Source: an uncultured Lachnospiraceae bacterium
GTDB taxonomy: Bacteria; Bacillota; Clostridia; Lachnospirales; Lachnospiraceae
Assembly (NCBI GenBank): GCA_947593655.1
Contig: CANQDS010000001.1
Span: 67,081-131,080, forward strand
DNA: 64,000 nt
Direction: 5' to 3'
Under the pieces are notes generated by a model. The model was not told the origin of the DNA and did no database searches. It saw only the letters and a list, made by a program, of their open reading frames with translations. Within the stretch, counting starts at the first letter, position 1; each line of letters opens with the position of its first letter. Positions 21,464 through 30,758 of this stretch are shown here, in pieces. A program made the position numbers and the translations under genes.

Positions 21464-22792
21464 CTAATTCTCCATTTTCTGTTCCCATACGCCGGTTTCA
21501 GACGCTGCAATTACATCTACAGAACCGGCATCCTGTATTGCAGCATATCCGCAGAATCCATATTCACAGCCGCCGATCTTCTGCGGCGTCATTTCATATA
21601 CGGCATCTGCGGTTCTTATATAAATCCTGCTGTCCGCCTCTGCATAAGAAGGATTGATCGTGCCCGTGATCTTTACCATATCTCCGTCATCTGCAATATC
21701 CCATTCTTGTACAAGGCCGCTCCGGGGCTTTCCCCGCAGCATTTCTCTTTCCGGAGCCGGAAATCTGGGTTCGTATTCCTGTATCAGTTTCACATTTCGT
21801 TCCGCGATCTCCAGGATCACCGTATCCGCCTGATAGGTTTCCATTTTCGCCAGATCGTACGGCACGGACTTATCATACACCGCATATTGGTACGCATCGC
21901 TGAAATACGGGATCAGATTATTGGCAAACGAATCCCGGAACATTAACAGGCTTCCTTCGGCACTGTCATTTTCCGTCTCGATATAGGCCTGCTCAAAATT
22001 TCTTGTTCTGGTCAGGAAGGTATAGGCTGCCTCTTTTCCAAACGTGATCTGCAGTTCATTATCTTTCGACAGAGGATATAACATTCTCTGCAGATCTCCG
22101 GTAAACGTATACTCCTCCTCATACCCGTACCTTTGCAGATCATCATATTCTTTCCCCAGCGTGCGCATCACTTCTTCATAAACATACCACGCTCCCAGAT
22201 CATTCCAGTGGGTATCGGTTTTATAATACAATTCCTCATTCCGGTTCTCAAACACCGGAAACAGATCGATATGATCAACACCGTCCAGATGTTCTTTTAA
22301 CAGATCCAGATTGTTCTTCTCCTGATATTTTATATAATAATACGGCATATGATCGTAAAGGCTGTTTTTATTCGGCGCTGCCAGAAAGACAAATTCCGCA
22401 CCTTTTTGTTCCACCGCTTCCTGCATCAATTCCAGAGTGTGATAGATATTAAAAAGTTCCCGGTCGTCTACGGTTCCGATCCCGCAGTAATCATCTACGG
22501 TATCTTTGTAGTAAAGATATCCGTCCGTTCCTGCCACCACATCCTCCACCGGCGAATGGTCAAAAAACTGATGCTGGATCATTCCATACGCCTGAATCAG
22601 CTCCTGTCTTCCGCCAAAATGCATACTCATATACTGCTCGATCTTCTGTGCCGGATTTTCTCCTGTGTCTTCTCCCTGCTGCACCGCTTCCGCCAGAGCC
22701 ACGCCGCCCTGTAAAAACATTGCCGCAGACATCAGAAAGCATCCGGCCAGAATAACCGCTGTGTAGCCGATAAAAATCAATTTTCTTTTCAA
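21464..22792 (-). CDS. DHHW/AlgX-like protein (probable TTG start)
   Basis: DTHWNDLGAWYVYEEVMR; LLMFRDSFANNLIPYFSD; GGAG followed by TTG at 22792. Confidence 0.8.
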   Translation of the reverse strand: MKRKLIFIGYTAVILAGCFLMSAAMFLQGGVALAEAVQQGEDTGENPAQKIEQYMSMHFGGRQELIQAYGMIQHQFFDHSPVEDVVAGTDGYLYYKDTVDDYCGIGTVDDRELFNIYHTLELMQEAVEQKGAEFVFLAAPNKNSLYDHMPYYYIKYQEKNNLDLLKEHLDGVDHIDLFPVFENRNEELYYKTDTHWNDLGAWYVYEEVMRTLGKEYDDLQRYGYEEEYTFTGDLQRMLYPLSKDNELQITFGKEAAYTFLTRTRNFEQAYIETENDSAEGSLLMFRDSFANNLIPYFSDAYQYAVYDKSVPYDLAKMETYQADTVILEIAERNVKLIQEYEPRFPAPEREMLRGKPRSGLVQEWDIADDGDMVKITGTINPSYAEADSRIYIRTADAVYEMTPQKIGGCEYGFCGYAAIQDAGSVDVIAASETGVWEQKMEN

Positions 22793-22806
22793 GCTTCCTT
22801 CTCTCC

Positions 22807-24147
22807 TTAAAACCGAAAATAAATAAACGGATGATACCCATTGACTGCCAGCGACATGAGGCACAATAACAGGCATACCACGCTGCCCGCATACTCTGCC
22901 GCCAGAACCAGCTTCCGGGGCAGAATCGTTTCCATCCTGTCTTTCCAATCAAACATTCCGGCAAACGCCAGCACGATCACCGTAATCGTAAATTTATCAA
23001 AATACGATACCAGCCGCACGAAAGAAGGCCCTGAAAGATCGAAGCCGGTAAACATGGCTGCCAGAAAATGCCCCGCCTGTACAATGGTATCGCTTCTGAA
23101 AAACACAAATGCAATGCATACCACAAAAGCCGTGTACAGCCAGCCGATGAAAGTATTTTTCCTTTTCCCCGGCTGGGAAACTTTTTCTTCCAGAACCGAA
23201 AAAATTCCGTGGATCAATCCCCAGATAATAAAAGTGATATCAGCGCCATGCCAGAAACCCGTACAGAAAAACACGATCAATTTATTGATATAAGTACGCG
23301 CCTTCCCTTTCCGGTTTCCTCCCAGAGGAATATACAGGTATTCTTTAAACCACGAACTGAGGGAAATATGCCATCTTCTCCAAAATTCCCTGATGGAAGA
23401 AGATTCGTACGGATAACGGAAATTTTCTTTGATATCAAATCCGAAAATCCTGCCGAGCCCGATCGCCATATCACTGTATCCGCTAAAATCATAATACAGC
23501 TGCAGACAGTACAATACGGCTGCCGTCCACGCGGCAGCGGCATTATAATCACAGTATTCCCATCCATAAATACCATCAACAATAACTGCGATCGTATTGG
23601 ATAGCAGCACTTTTTTCCCTAACCCGTAAATAAATCTGCGCAGACCCTCTGCGGCTTTTTCCGCAGAAAAGCTCCTGCGGTCGATCTGATCCCTGATATC
23701 ATTATATTTAATGATCGGCCCGGCCGCCAACTGCGGAAAAAAGGAAATATACAAAAACAATGAGAAAAAATTTTTCTGCAGATTTGTCCTGTCGCGGTAT
23801 ACATCAATGACATACGACAAAATCTGAAATGTATAAAAGGAAATACCGATCGGAAGCGGCAGGCCCGTCGGATATTTAAAAAAGCAGAGCATCCCGATAT
23901 CCAGAACCACCGCCGCTGTAAGGATCTTCTCAGGATGCCTGCATCTGCACATGATCCGGGCAAGGGCGTAATTAACCAATGAACTGCCGATCAATAAAAA
24001 AATATATACCGGTTCCCCCAGCGCATAAAACACCACGCTGGCGATGAGCAGAACCGCGTTTCTGCATTTGATCCCCGGAAGAAGATAATAGAAAAACACG
24101 GTAAGCGGCAGAAACAGGATCAGAAACGAAATTGAACTGAAAATCAT
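22807..24147 (-). CDS. MBOAT family O-acyltransferase
   Basis: FSGYSDMAIGLGRIFGFDIKENFRYPYESSSIREFWRRWHISLSSWFKEYLYIPLGG; HGADITFIIWG. Confidence 0.95.
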   Translation of the reverse strand: MIFSSISFLILFLPLTVFFYYLLPGIKCRNAVLLIASVVFYALGEPVYIFLLIGSSLVNYALARIMCRCRHPEKILTAAVVLDIGMLCFFKYPTGLPLPIGISFYTFQILSYVIDVYRDRTNLQKNFFSLFLYISFFPQLAAGPIIKYNDIRDQIDRRSFSAEKAAEGLRRFIYGLGKKVLLSNTIAVIVDGIYGWEYCDYNAAAAWTAAVLYCLQLYYDFSGYSDMAIGLGRIFGFDIKENFRYPYESSSIREFWRRWHISLSSWFKEYLYIPLGGNRKGKARTYINKLIVFFCTGFWHGADITFIIWGLIHGIFSVLEEKVSQPGKRKNTFIGWLYTAFVVCIAFVFFRSDTIVQAGHFLAAMFTGFDLSGPSFVRLVSYFDKFTITVIVLAFAGMFDWKDRMETILPRKLVLAAEYAGSVVCLLLCLMSLAVNGYHPFIYFRF

Positions 24148-24163
24148 ATCGTGCCTTTCCCGG

Positions 24164-24673
24164 TTATTCGGTAAGAAGGTACGCTTCTATCGCCGCAACC
24201 GTTCCGTCCTCCAGATAAAAAGAATATCCGTATCCGTCTGTCTCGTAAATATAATACGTATCGCTCATCGCCAGATTCTCTTCCCCGTATTTTTCCGCAA
24301 CCGTTTCTGCGCTGCTTCCGATCCGGATGCCGCTTCCGGATACCGCATCATCCGTTAAAATATTGATCGAACTGATATATTCTTTTCCGTTCATCGGATA
24401 AGTAATGATTTCAACGTCGGTATAGGTATAAGTTTTATCATACCCGTCATACAGGCAGCTTTTATTCTCCGTATAATTTACCGGTTCTCCCAGTTCCTCT
24501 TTGATATCTTCCATGTCGTCATTCAGGGAAATCACAAGATTCCCCGTTTTCACCGATTCCGCTCCTACTGCCGTGCCCGAATCTGCATCGGATGCCTTGT
24601 TTTGACCGGATCCGCACCCTAGAAGCATCAGCCCCATGAATGCAGTGATTAAAAAAACTTTGATCTTCTTCAT
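24164..24673 (-). CDS. Putative lipoprotein, unknown function
   Basis: MKKIKVFLITAFMGLMLLGCGSG lipobox. Confidence 0.7.
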   Translation of the reverse strand: MKKIKVFLITAFMGLMLLGCGSGQNKASDADSGTAVGAESVKTGNLVISLNDDMEDIKEELGEPVNYTENKSCLYDGYDKTYTYTDVEIITYPMNGKEYISSINILTDDAVSGSGIRIGSSAETVAEKYGEENLAMSDTYYIYETDGYGYSFYLEDGTVAAIEAYLLTE

Positions 24674-24714
24674 AGCCCGTTCCACCTTATCTTCCTGTAT
24701 TTTTCATCCGCCTT

Positions 24715-25467
24715 TCACGGCGTCTGCGGATATCCTGCCGGATCCCACTCATAGATAATCGTTACGCCTGTCTGCTCGCTGGTATAAGAATAATTAAGGA
24801 TCTGGTCGCTGGTCCATAAAAAACGCTCGGCTCCCCATCCGGTAGTTGCATCAAAATGCCACCAGGAACCGTCTACTTTTACCATATTCCAGTAATGCCC
24901 TCCGGTATATTCCTGCACTTCAATATTTTCAAAGCCCAGCCGGGTAAGCAATGCGCGCGAAGCGCTGTAAAATGCATAGCAGTTGCCGCTGCGCCTGGTC
25001 AGAGCCGTTTTCGCCCCGGCGACCCAGTCGCCAATGGCACTGTTTCCCCTGTATGTAATGTGGTTCGTAACCCAGGTATATACGGCATAGGCTTTCTCCC
25101 GTTCGCCCATATCATCATTTACAATACCGTTTAAAATATTATCGCATAATTGATCCAGTTCCGCATCTCCGGTTCCCTGACGCGCGGTTGTCTGTTCTAT
25201 TGCAGCCGGTTCTGCAGCTGGTTCTGCATCCGGTTCCGGCTCTTCAATCGTTTCCACTTTCCCGTCAGTTTCCGAAGATTCCTCCTGCGGTGCCGCTTCT
25301 ATCGATACCTCGGTGATATGCGCCGCTTCTATCGATACCCCGGTGATATGCACCGCCCCCGGCAGCGCTGCCGCCGGATCCGTCGTCATTGGAACCTCTC
25401 TGCCGCATCCTGTGATCAATACCGCCAGCACCGCCGCTATTGGAACCCATCGGCTTTTCCTCTTCAT
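24715..25467 (-). CDS. Transglutaminase-like domain lipoprotein
   Basis: Lipobox ITGCG; RSGNCYAFYSASRALLTRLG...GGHYWNMVKVDGSWWHFDATTG. Confidence 0.85.
   Translation of the reverse strand: MKRKSRWVPIAAVLAVLITGCGREVPMTTDPAAALPGAVHITGVSIEAAHITEVSIEAAPQEESSETDGKVETIEEPEPDAEPAAEPAAIEQTTARQGTGDAELDQLCDNILNGIVNDDMGEREKAYAVYTWVTNHITYRGNSAIGDWVAGAKTALTRRSGNCYAFYSASRALLTRLGFENIEVQEYTGGHYWNMVKVDGSWWHFDATTGWGAERFLWTSDQILNYSYTSEQTGVTIIYEWDPAGYPQTP
25296..25356. repeat. 30-bp tandem duplication in transglutaminase lipoprotein gene
   Basis: GCTTCTATCGATACCYCGGTGATATGCRCC present twice; HITGVSIEAA/HITEVSIEAA in protein. Confidence 0.9.
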
Positions 25468-25552
25468 GTAAACACTTCCTTACCATGATTTCCTGCTTTC
25501 GATATTATAATCTTTCTTTCCGGATTTGTCACCCTCTGTTTTCCTATCAAGC

Positions 25553-25582
25553 GAAAAAACAGGCAGACTGCCGTCTGCCTGA
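25553..25582 (-). terminator. Intrinsic terminator (minus strand)
   Basis: CAGGCAGACGGCAGTCTGCCTGTTTTTTC. Confidence 0.75.
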
Positions 25583-25603
25583 TCATATCTTGCCTTATCA
25601 TTT

Positions 25604-25918
25604 TCATCCTGCATAAAACCGGATATACGGAATACATTCCGTGATCAATACATCTGCGCCCGCCATGCAGAGGGCAAAAAGCGTCATCAGGATCTGCAGA
25701 AAGATCGCCGCCTTGTCATAGACGAATTTATCTTCCGACCGGTTGGAAAGCAGGATCTCGACGCCGAGCCCCACGATCATAAGCGGCCACAGGCGGAAGA
25801 TCATCTCATAGCTGATCAGCCGGGTAAAAAGATGGAACAAAAACAGCACTCCGTACACGATCATGGATATTCCGGCTGTTATGGAACCGACCCGGTGCAT
25901 CCTACTTTTCTTCTCCAT
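25604..25918 (-). CDS. Small LiaF-TM-like membrane protein
   Basis: GSITAGISMIVYGVLFLFHL...LWPLMIVGLGVEILLSNR. Confidence 0.6.
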   Translation of the reverse strand: MEKKSRMHRVGSITAGISMIVYGVLFLFHLFTRLISYEMIFRLWPLMIVGLGVEILLSNRSEDKFVYDKAAIFLQILMTLFALCMAGADVLITECIPYIRFYAG

Positions 25919-26459
25919 ATTCCGAACCTCCTTCCGCTTCTGTAAACGTCTTCTTTTTTCCGATGATCAGCCTGACACCGAGGACAATGATAATGACGGA
26001 AAAGATAAAGCCCGGAATGTTCGATGCGATCGGATAGAGCGTCTCCCAGAGATCATCCGGGATCATGTCATAGATCAGGTTGTCGACCGAATTCCACAGC
26101 ATGGCGCATCCGATCAAAAGCACGACGATACCGATCCATTTATTCACGGATTTCTGTGATATTCTGACCGGCTTTCCGTCCGTAAACTCTTCCCAGATAA
26201 ACTGATCCCGTATCTCTGCAAATTCCGCATCATCCGTCGCATCCAGATTCCTTGCATGGAAAAATCCATAGAACCATATGACGATCCCCACGAGATAAAA
26301 ATAATCTGCCGCAAGCAGGATCGTCGGGATCAGACAGCAGGCAAAAAATACCCCCATAAGGCTGATTCCCATTTTCATGTATCCCATATACATTTCCGCC
26401 GCTCCCGGCATAAAGGAGCATAGAAACGCAAACACCTTGTTTTTCTTTTTCGGCTTCAT
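25902..26459 (-). CDS. Hypothetical membrane protein
   Basis: MKPKKKNKVFAFLCSFMPGAAEMYMGYMKMG TM2-like N-terminus. Confidence 0.65.
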   Translation of the reverse strand: MKPKKKNKVFAFLCSFMPGAAEMYMGYMKMGISLMGVFFACCLIPTILLAADYFYLVGIVIWFYGFFHARNLDATDDAEFAEIRDQFIWEEFTDGKPVRISQKSVNKWIGIVVLLIGCAMLWNSVDNLIYDMIPDDLWETLYPIASNIPGFIFSVIIIVLGVRLIIGKKKTFTEAEGGSEYGEEK

Positions 26460-26476
26460 AAAAATTCCTCCCTCAA

Positions 26477-26947
26477 TCACTTAAAAACATAATTTTCCAG
26501 CAGATCCGCTACCATATGGGACTGCCGGATCGCTGCGGTCAGTTCCGATTCCGCCTTTGCGTCCGCTACTGCTTCCGCCTTCGTCCGGCGCCCGGCTTCC
26601 ACTACAGTCCGCTTATCCGGCACTTCATAACGGCCGGAATCCGAAAATGCAGGGACTGCAAACATCAGTGCGATCGCCGCCGCCGCTGACGTTATGATCT
26701 GCAGACAGTATCTCCGGAACTCTGCTTTTTGCTTATTCTTTGCAGCAATCTTCGGAGGTTTTTGGACTTCCAGAACAATTTCTCCGTCGGCAGCTTCCGG
26801 TTCGCGGTTTTTTGCGGCAGACGGTTCGCCGCTGACTGCCGCCAGAATATTTTCCAGAAGATCATCCGGCGCCGCAATCGTTTCCTCTTCCGCACTTCTG
26901 ATCAAAAGTTCCAATTCTTCTTCGGTTAAATATCCGTATTCCTTCAT
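26477..26947 (-). CDS. Putative anti-sigma-like single-TM protein
   Basis: Overlaps ECF sigma gene; N-terminal soluble domain then TM ITSAAAAIALMFAVPAF. Confidence 0.55.
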   Translation of the reverse strand: MKEYGYLTEEELELLIRSAEEETIAAPDDLLENILAAVSGEPSAAKNREPEAADGEIVLEVQKPPKIAAKNKQKAEFRRYCLQIITSAAAAIALMFAVPAFSDSGRYEVPDKRTVVEAGRRTKAEAVADAKAESELTAAIRQSHMVADLLENYVFK

Positions 26948-27465
26948 GAAAGCAGATCCTCCCTTCTTATCGATTTTTTCAGCATTTCCCTCGCCCGGTA
27001 AATCTGAGTCTGTATCGTTTTTAAATTCGCGCCTTTCTGATCCGCGATTTCTCTTGCCGTAAGTCCCTCCACGAAAAAGCTGACTCCGACATCGTCATAC
27101 GGCTTTGGCAGCTTCAAACATTGTTCCCTTACCGCTTCCAGCACCGCCCTGCCCTCAAAAATCTTTACGGGATTTTCCCCTGCCCCGGAAGTTTCGGCCA
27201 GTTCTTCTTCGGGCACGGGAACGCTTTTTCGTTCGGCCGCCCGTAAGTAATCGATGCACTTGTTTCCGGCGATCCGGCAGATCCACGACTTTTCATTCTT
27301 CCCGTCAAACCCGGCATATTTCTGGTATGCCTTAAGAAACGTTTCCTGCGTGATATCCTCCGCCGCAAAATAATCGCCCGTCATTTTCAGGCAGATGGAA
27401 AAAACCAGATTTTTGTACTGATTGACAAGCCGTATTAAATTTTCCTTTTCATCGATTTTTACCAC
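26944..27465 (-). CDS. ECF-type sigma-70 factor
   Basis: AAEDITQETFLKAYQKYAGFDGKNEKSWICRIAGNKCIDYLRAAERK; TAREIADQKGANLKTIQTQIYRAREML. Confidence 0.92.
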   Translation of the reverse strand: MVKIDEKENLIRLVNQYKNLVFSICLKMTGDYFAAEDITQETFLKAYQKYAGFDGKNEKSWICRIAGNKCIDYLRAAERKSVPVPEEELAETSGAGENPVKIFEGRAVLEAVREQCLKLPKPYDDVGVSFFVEGLTAREIADQKGANLKTIQTQIYRAREMLKKSIRREDLLS

Positions 27466-27556
27466 CTCCTCCGGTGCTTCATCTATTAAAACGGAACAGA
27501 GCCGGAAAAATCTTCAAATAAATCCTATTTTTTGAAATGAATCTGCAAACCGCCTG

Positions 27557-28936
27557 TCAGACGGAGTTTTCCTCCGTCTGATAATCCTGCTTCGGAAGTT
27601 TTTTGAAATAATAAATGACAAAAGGGATCGTAAACGGAAGCGCTAACACCATGGAAAGCGGCTGTGCCTCCTGGATTCCCGCAAGCCCACTGAAATGAGA
27701 AAGAAGAAACAGCAGCGGAATAAAAAGGAATCCGCTCCGGAGCGCCGAGAGAAAAGAAGCCCCGAACCGTTTTCCGGTACTCTGGAAAAGCATCTCCGTC
27801 ATCATGCAGACCGGAAGCAGAAGATGCGCCAGCGCCTGAAGCCGAAGCGCTCTCGTCCCTACTTCAATAACCTCCGGATCATTCCGGAATACGCCGATCA
27901 GGCTGTCGGAAAAAATGATCAGCAGAATACAGCCTGCGATAATGATCCCTTCCGCCGCAAGCAGGGTAAAACGGTAGCCCTTGCGGACGCGGGAATATTT
28001 CCCCGCTCCGTAATTAAACGCCGAAACCGGCTGAAATCCCTGCCCGATCCCCAGCGCGATGGAAAACGCAAAAAAGATGATCCTGCTTACAATGCTCATT
28101 CCCGCAACCGCCGCATCCCCGTATCTGCGGCACTGGGAATTCAGCAGCACGGTCGTCAGACTGTTTAATCCCTGCCGCAGCAGGCTTGGAAATCCGGTAG
28201 CCATGATATTTCCGTAAACCAGCGATCCCGCACGCAGAGCCTGCCGGATATCCAGCTTTGTTTCCGTTCTTCCCGATAAAAACATAAACATCAGGATCAG
28301 CCAGCTTATGATCTGGCTTACGGCGGTAGACAAACCCGCACCGGAAATCCCCATATGCAGTCCGAACATCAGGATCGGATCGCCGATCATATTTAAAATC
28401 GCGCCGGACATCAGACCGACCATGCCGAGGGAGGCTTTGCCCTCGTAGCGCAGAATATTGTTTAAGGTAAGGCTTCCGCTCATAAACGGCGCCGCCACAA
28501 GAATATAGGAAATATAGGTTTTTGCATAAGGCGCAATGGTATCGGTACTCCCCAGCAGCATGACAATATCATCCAGCCACAGGAAACCAACCAGTGTGAT
28601 CACAAGCCCGCACAGCATCGAGCCGAAAAAACCGGCGGAGGCATGAAGCGATGCTGTTTTCCGATCCTGTGCGCCCAGTGCTCTGGATAAAATGCTTCCG
28701 GACCCCTGTCCGAACATAAATCCGAAGGCCTGAATGATCGCCATAAACCCGAATACGATCCCGACCGCCCCGCTGGCGCTGGTTCCCAGCTGCCCGACAA
28801 AGGCCGTATCCGCCAGATTGTAGATATTATTGATCAGCATGGAAAAAACGCTGGGAATGGAAAGCCCTATGATCAGCCGCGGGATCGGCGTTCCTGTCAT
28901 TTTTTCATATTGGGTAAGTTCTGCTGTCTGCTTCAT
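27557..28936 (-). CDS. MATE family efflux transporter
   Basis: Start MKQTAELTQYEKMTGTPIPRLIIGLSIPSVFSMLINNIYNLADTAFVGQLG. Confidence 0.95.
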   Translation of the reverse strand: MKQTAELTQYEKMTGTPIPRLIIGLSIPSVFSMLINNIYNLADTAFVGQLGTSASGAVGIVFGFMAIIQAFGFMFGQGSGSILSRALGAQDRKTASLHASAGFFGSMLCGLVITLVGFLWLDDIVMLLGSTDTIAPYAKTYISYILVAAPFMSGSLTLNNILRYEGKASLGMVGLMSGAILNMIGDPILMFGLHMGISGAGLSTAVSQIISWLILMFMFLSGRTETKLDIRQALRAGSLVYGNIMATGFPSLLRQGLNSLTTVLLNSQCRRYGDAAVAGMSIVSRIIFFAFSIALGIGQGFQPVSAFNYGAGKYSRVRKGYRFTLLAAEGIIIAGCILLIIFSDSLIGVFRNDPEVIEVGTRALRLQALAHLLLPVCMMTEMLFQSTGKRFGASFLSALRSGFLFIPLLFLLSHFSGLAGIQEAQPLSMVLALPFTIPFVIYYFKKLPKQDYQTEENSV

Positions 28937-29084
28937 CTGATTTCTTCCTTCTTTCTTTTTCATAATCAATTGCAATTAGGATGTCCCGTCCAGCTAAAAA
29001 ATTATATCACGCCGTGTCAAATAATGCCATATCCTATTGCACCATCCCCGAAGATAGTGTATAAATAAGGAAAATAGCAGGAGG

Positions 29085-29583
29085 CTGCCGGACGCCGGTC
29101 TGATATGCGTCAGATATTCCCGGAAAGACAACGCCTATCTTCATTCGGACCGCCAGCCGAAATTTCTCGAAACCTCATCGGGAAAATACCGTGCGCATCT
29201 GCTTAAATTAAGGCGGATCGCAACCCTGATCCAGCGGCTTTATACGGATGAAGATTCCTATTATTTTGAAGACGGAGACGACTATTATTCCTGCAAAAAA
29301 TGTTACTGCGAGCTGCTTCCCGATGCCGGAGAACGGATACGGCACAATCGGCAGCCTGCTGACGCAGAACCATGTTTCCCTGAATGATCTGTGCCGGTGG
29401 GCGGACAGGATACGGAAAATGCCGTATTATAAAAAGCTGGATCTCGGCGGCAGAACCTGTATCATCGTTCACGCCGGATATCCGGAAACTGCCAAAGATA
29501 CCGGCGGCATACTGGTTATCGCCTTTATGATCTCCGGTGCCGTAAAGAAAATTGCCGGGCGGCGCAGGGAGCAGGAAAAATAA
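29085..29583 (+). pseudogene. Decayed metallophosphoesterase-like remnant
   Basis: 3' ORF has LLTQNHVSLNDLCRWADRIRKMPYYKKLDLGGRTCIIVHAGYPE, resembling the HAGxxP region of Ser/Thr-type phosphoesterases; an upstream open stretch is in a different frame. Confidence 0.45.
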
Positions 29584-29627
29584 CCGGCTGCCTGCCTACT
29601 TCCCGCAATACAAAGACATGCTTCCAG

Positions 29628-30599
29628 TTATCTCCAATACTTTTTATATGCATCCATAACCGCTCTTTGTATTTCATCCCGAAAATATTTTGGAGCGATC
29701 ACCTCGCACCGGCTGCCGTGAGCCAGTACCCATTCACGCATTACGGATGGAATACAATAAATCTTCACCAATACTTTTTCATGATCCGACTTCATCACCG
29801 TCAAATCATTCCCAAATGTTTCTATCAATGTCTGCCACAAAGCTCTGTCACATTCTACGTCGTAGCGCTCGGCATTTTCTCCATTCCGATAAATGTAATG
29901 CTCGGCATACTGACCGGGATTGATACCGCCAAATATCATGTCGGCATTTCGCTCCAGGATCACAATGTCGCTTAAATAGTCAATTCTGTAATGGGTAAGG
30001 GCTTCTCCATCTTCCGGTTTTGCCAATATGTAATAATTCCCTAAAGCCCATATGGTAACATAGGGGCTGATCACAATCGGACTGTCCATGCTTTTCACTA
30101 ATTCGGTATCCACATCATATTCCAGTAAATTCACTTCCACTTTACAGCCCTGATTGATGGCAATGTTTAAGGTGTCAATATTATAAAACAGCTGCTTATT
30201 CCATACTTTTCGCTTATTCTTTACAAAAACGGTTTTCTGGAGCATTCTTCCCTGAAATACACTTTGCGTATCAATCAGTTTTCTTATAATTTCCCTGCAG
30301 TTCTCTTCTTTTATCATATCAGAGGCTGCCACCGCATCACATAACAACCTGATTTCAGACGGCTCAAAAGCTCTGTCGATCAGATAATATCCTTCTCTGT
30401 TATCGGTATATCCTTCAATATCAATTCCCATACTTCTTAAGGCATCAATATTTCTGTAAATAGTCCTTCGTTCCATATCCACATCATAGATTGCTTTCAA
30501 TTTTTCCTGTATTTTCCCGGCAGAAATAATATGGTTTTCATCCGAGTATTTCTTTAATACTTCATATAAACAAAGTATGGTTGCTTTCTGGCTGATCAT
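29628..30599 (-). CDS. WYL-domain transcriptional regulator (HTH-WYL)
   Basis: N-term HTH (RRTIYRNIDALRSMGIDIEGYTDNREGYYLIDRAFEPSEIRLLCDAV), WYL-like PYVTIWALGNYYILAKPEDGEALTHYRIDYLSDI. Confidence 0.9.
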   Translation of the reverse strand: MISQKATILCLYEVLKKYSDENHIISAGKIQEKLKAIYDVDMERRTIYRNIDALRSMGIDIEGYTDNREGYYLIDRAFEPSEIRLLCDAVAASDMIKEENCREIIRKLIDTQSVFQGRMLQKTVFVKNKRKVWNKQLFYNIDTLNIAINQGCKVEVNLLEYDVDTELVKSMDSPIVISPYVTIWALGNYYILAKPEDGEALTHYRIDYLSDIVILERNADMIFGGINPGQYAEHYIYRNGENAERYDVECDRALWQTLIETFGNDLTVMKSDHEKVLVKIYCIPSVMREWVLAHGSRCEVIAPKYFRDEIQRAVMDAYKKYWR

Positions 30600-30758
30600 C
30601 GAATTCCTCCAATCATGATCTGGGTATCCTTATTATACCCATTGCAAATAAAAATCGCAATCATCCGGTGTGCTATTTTTGGTACAGCGAAAGGCGCACG
30701 TTTTGCCGCTCCGATCTGCTATAGTAATTTCATCAAAAAACAAAGGAGGATGCACGCC

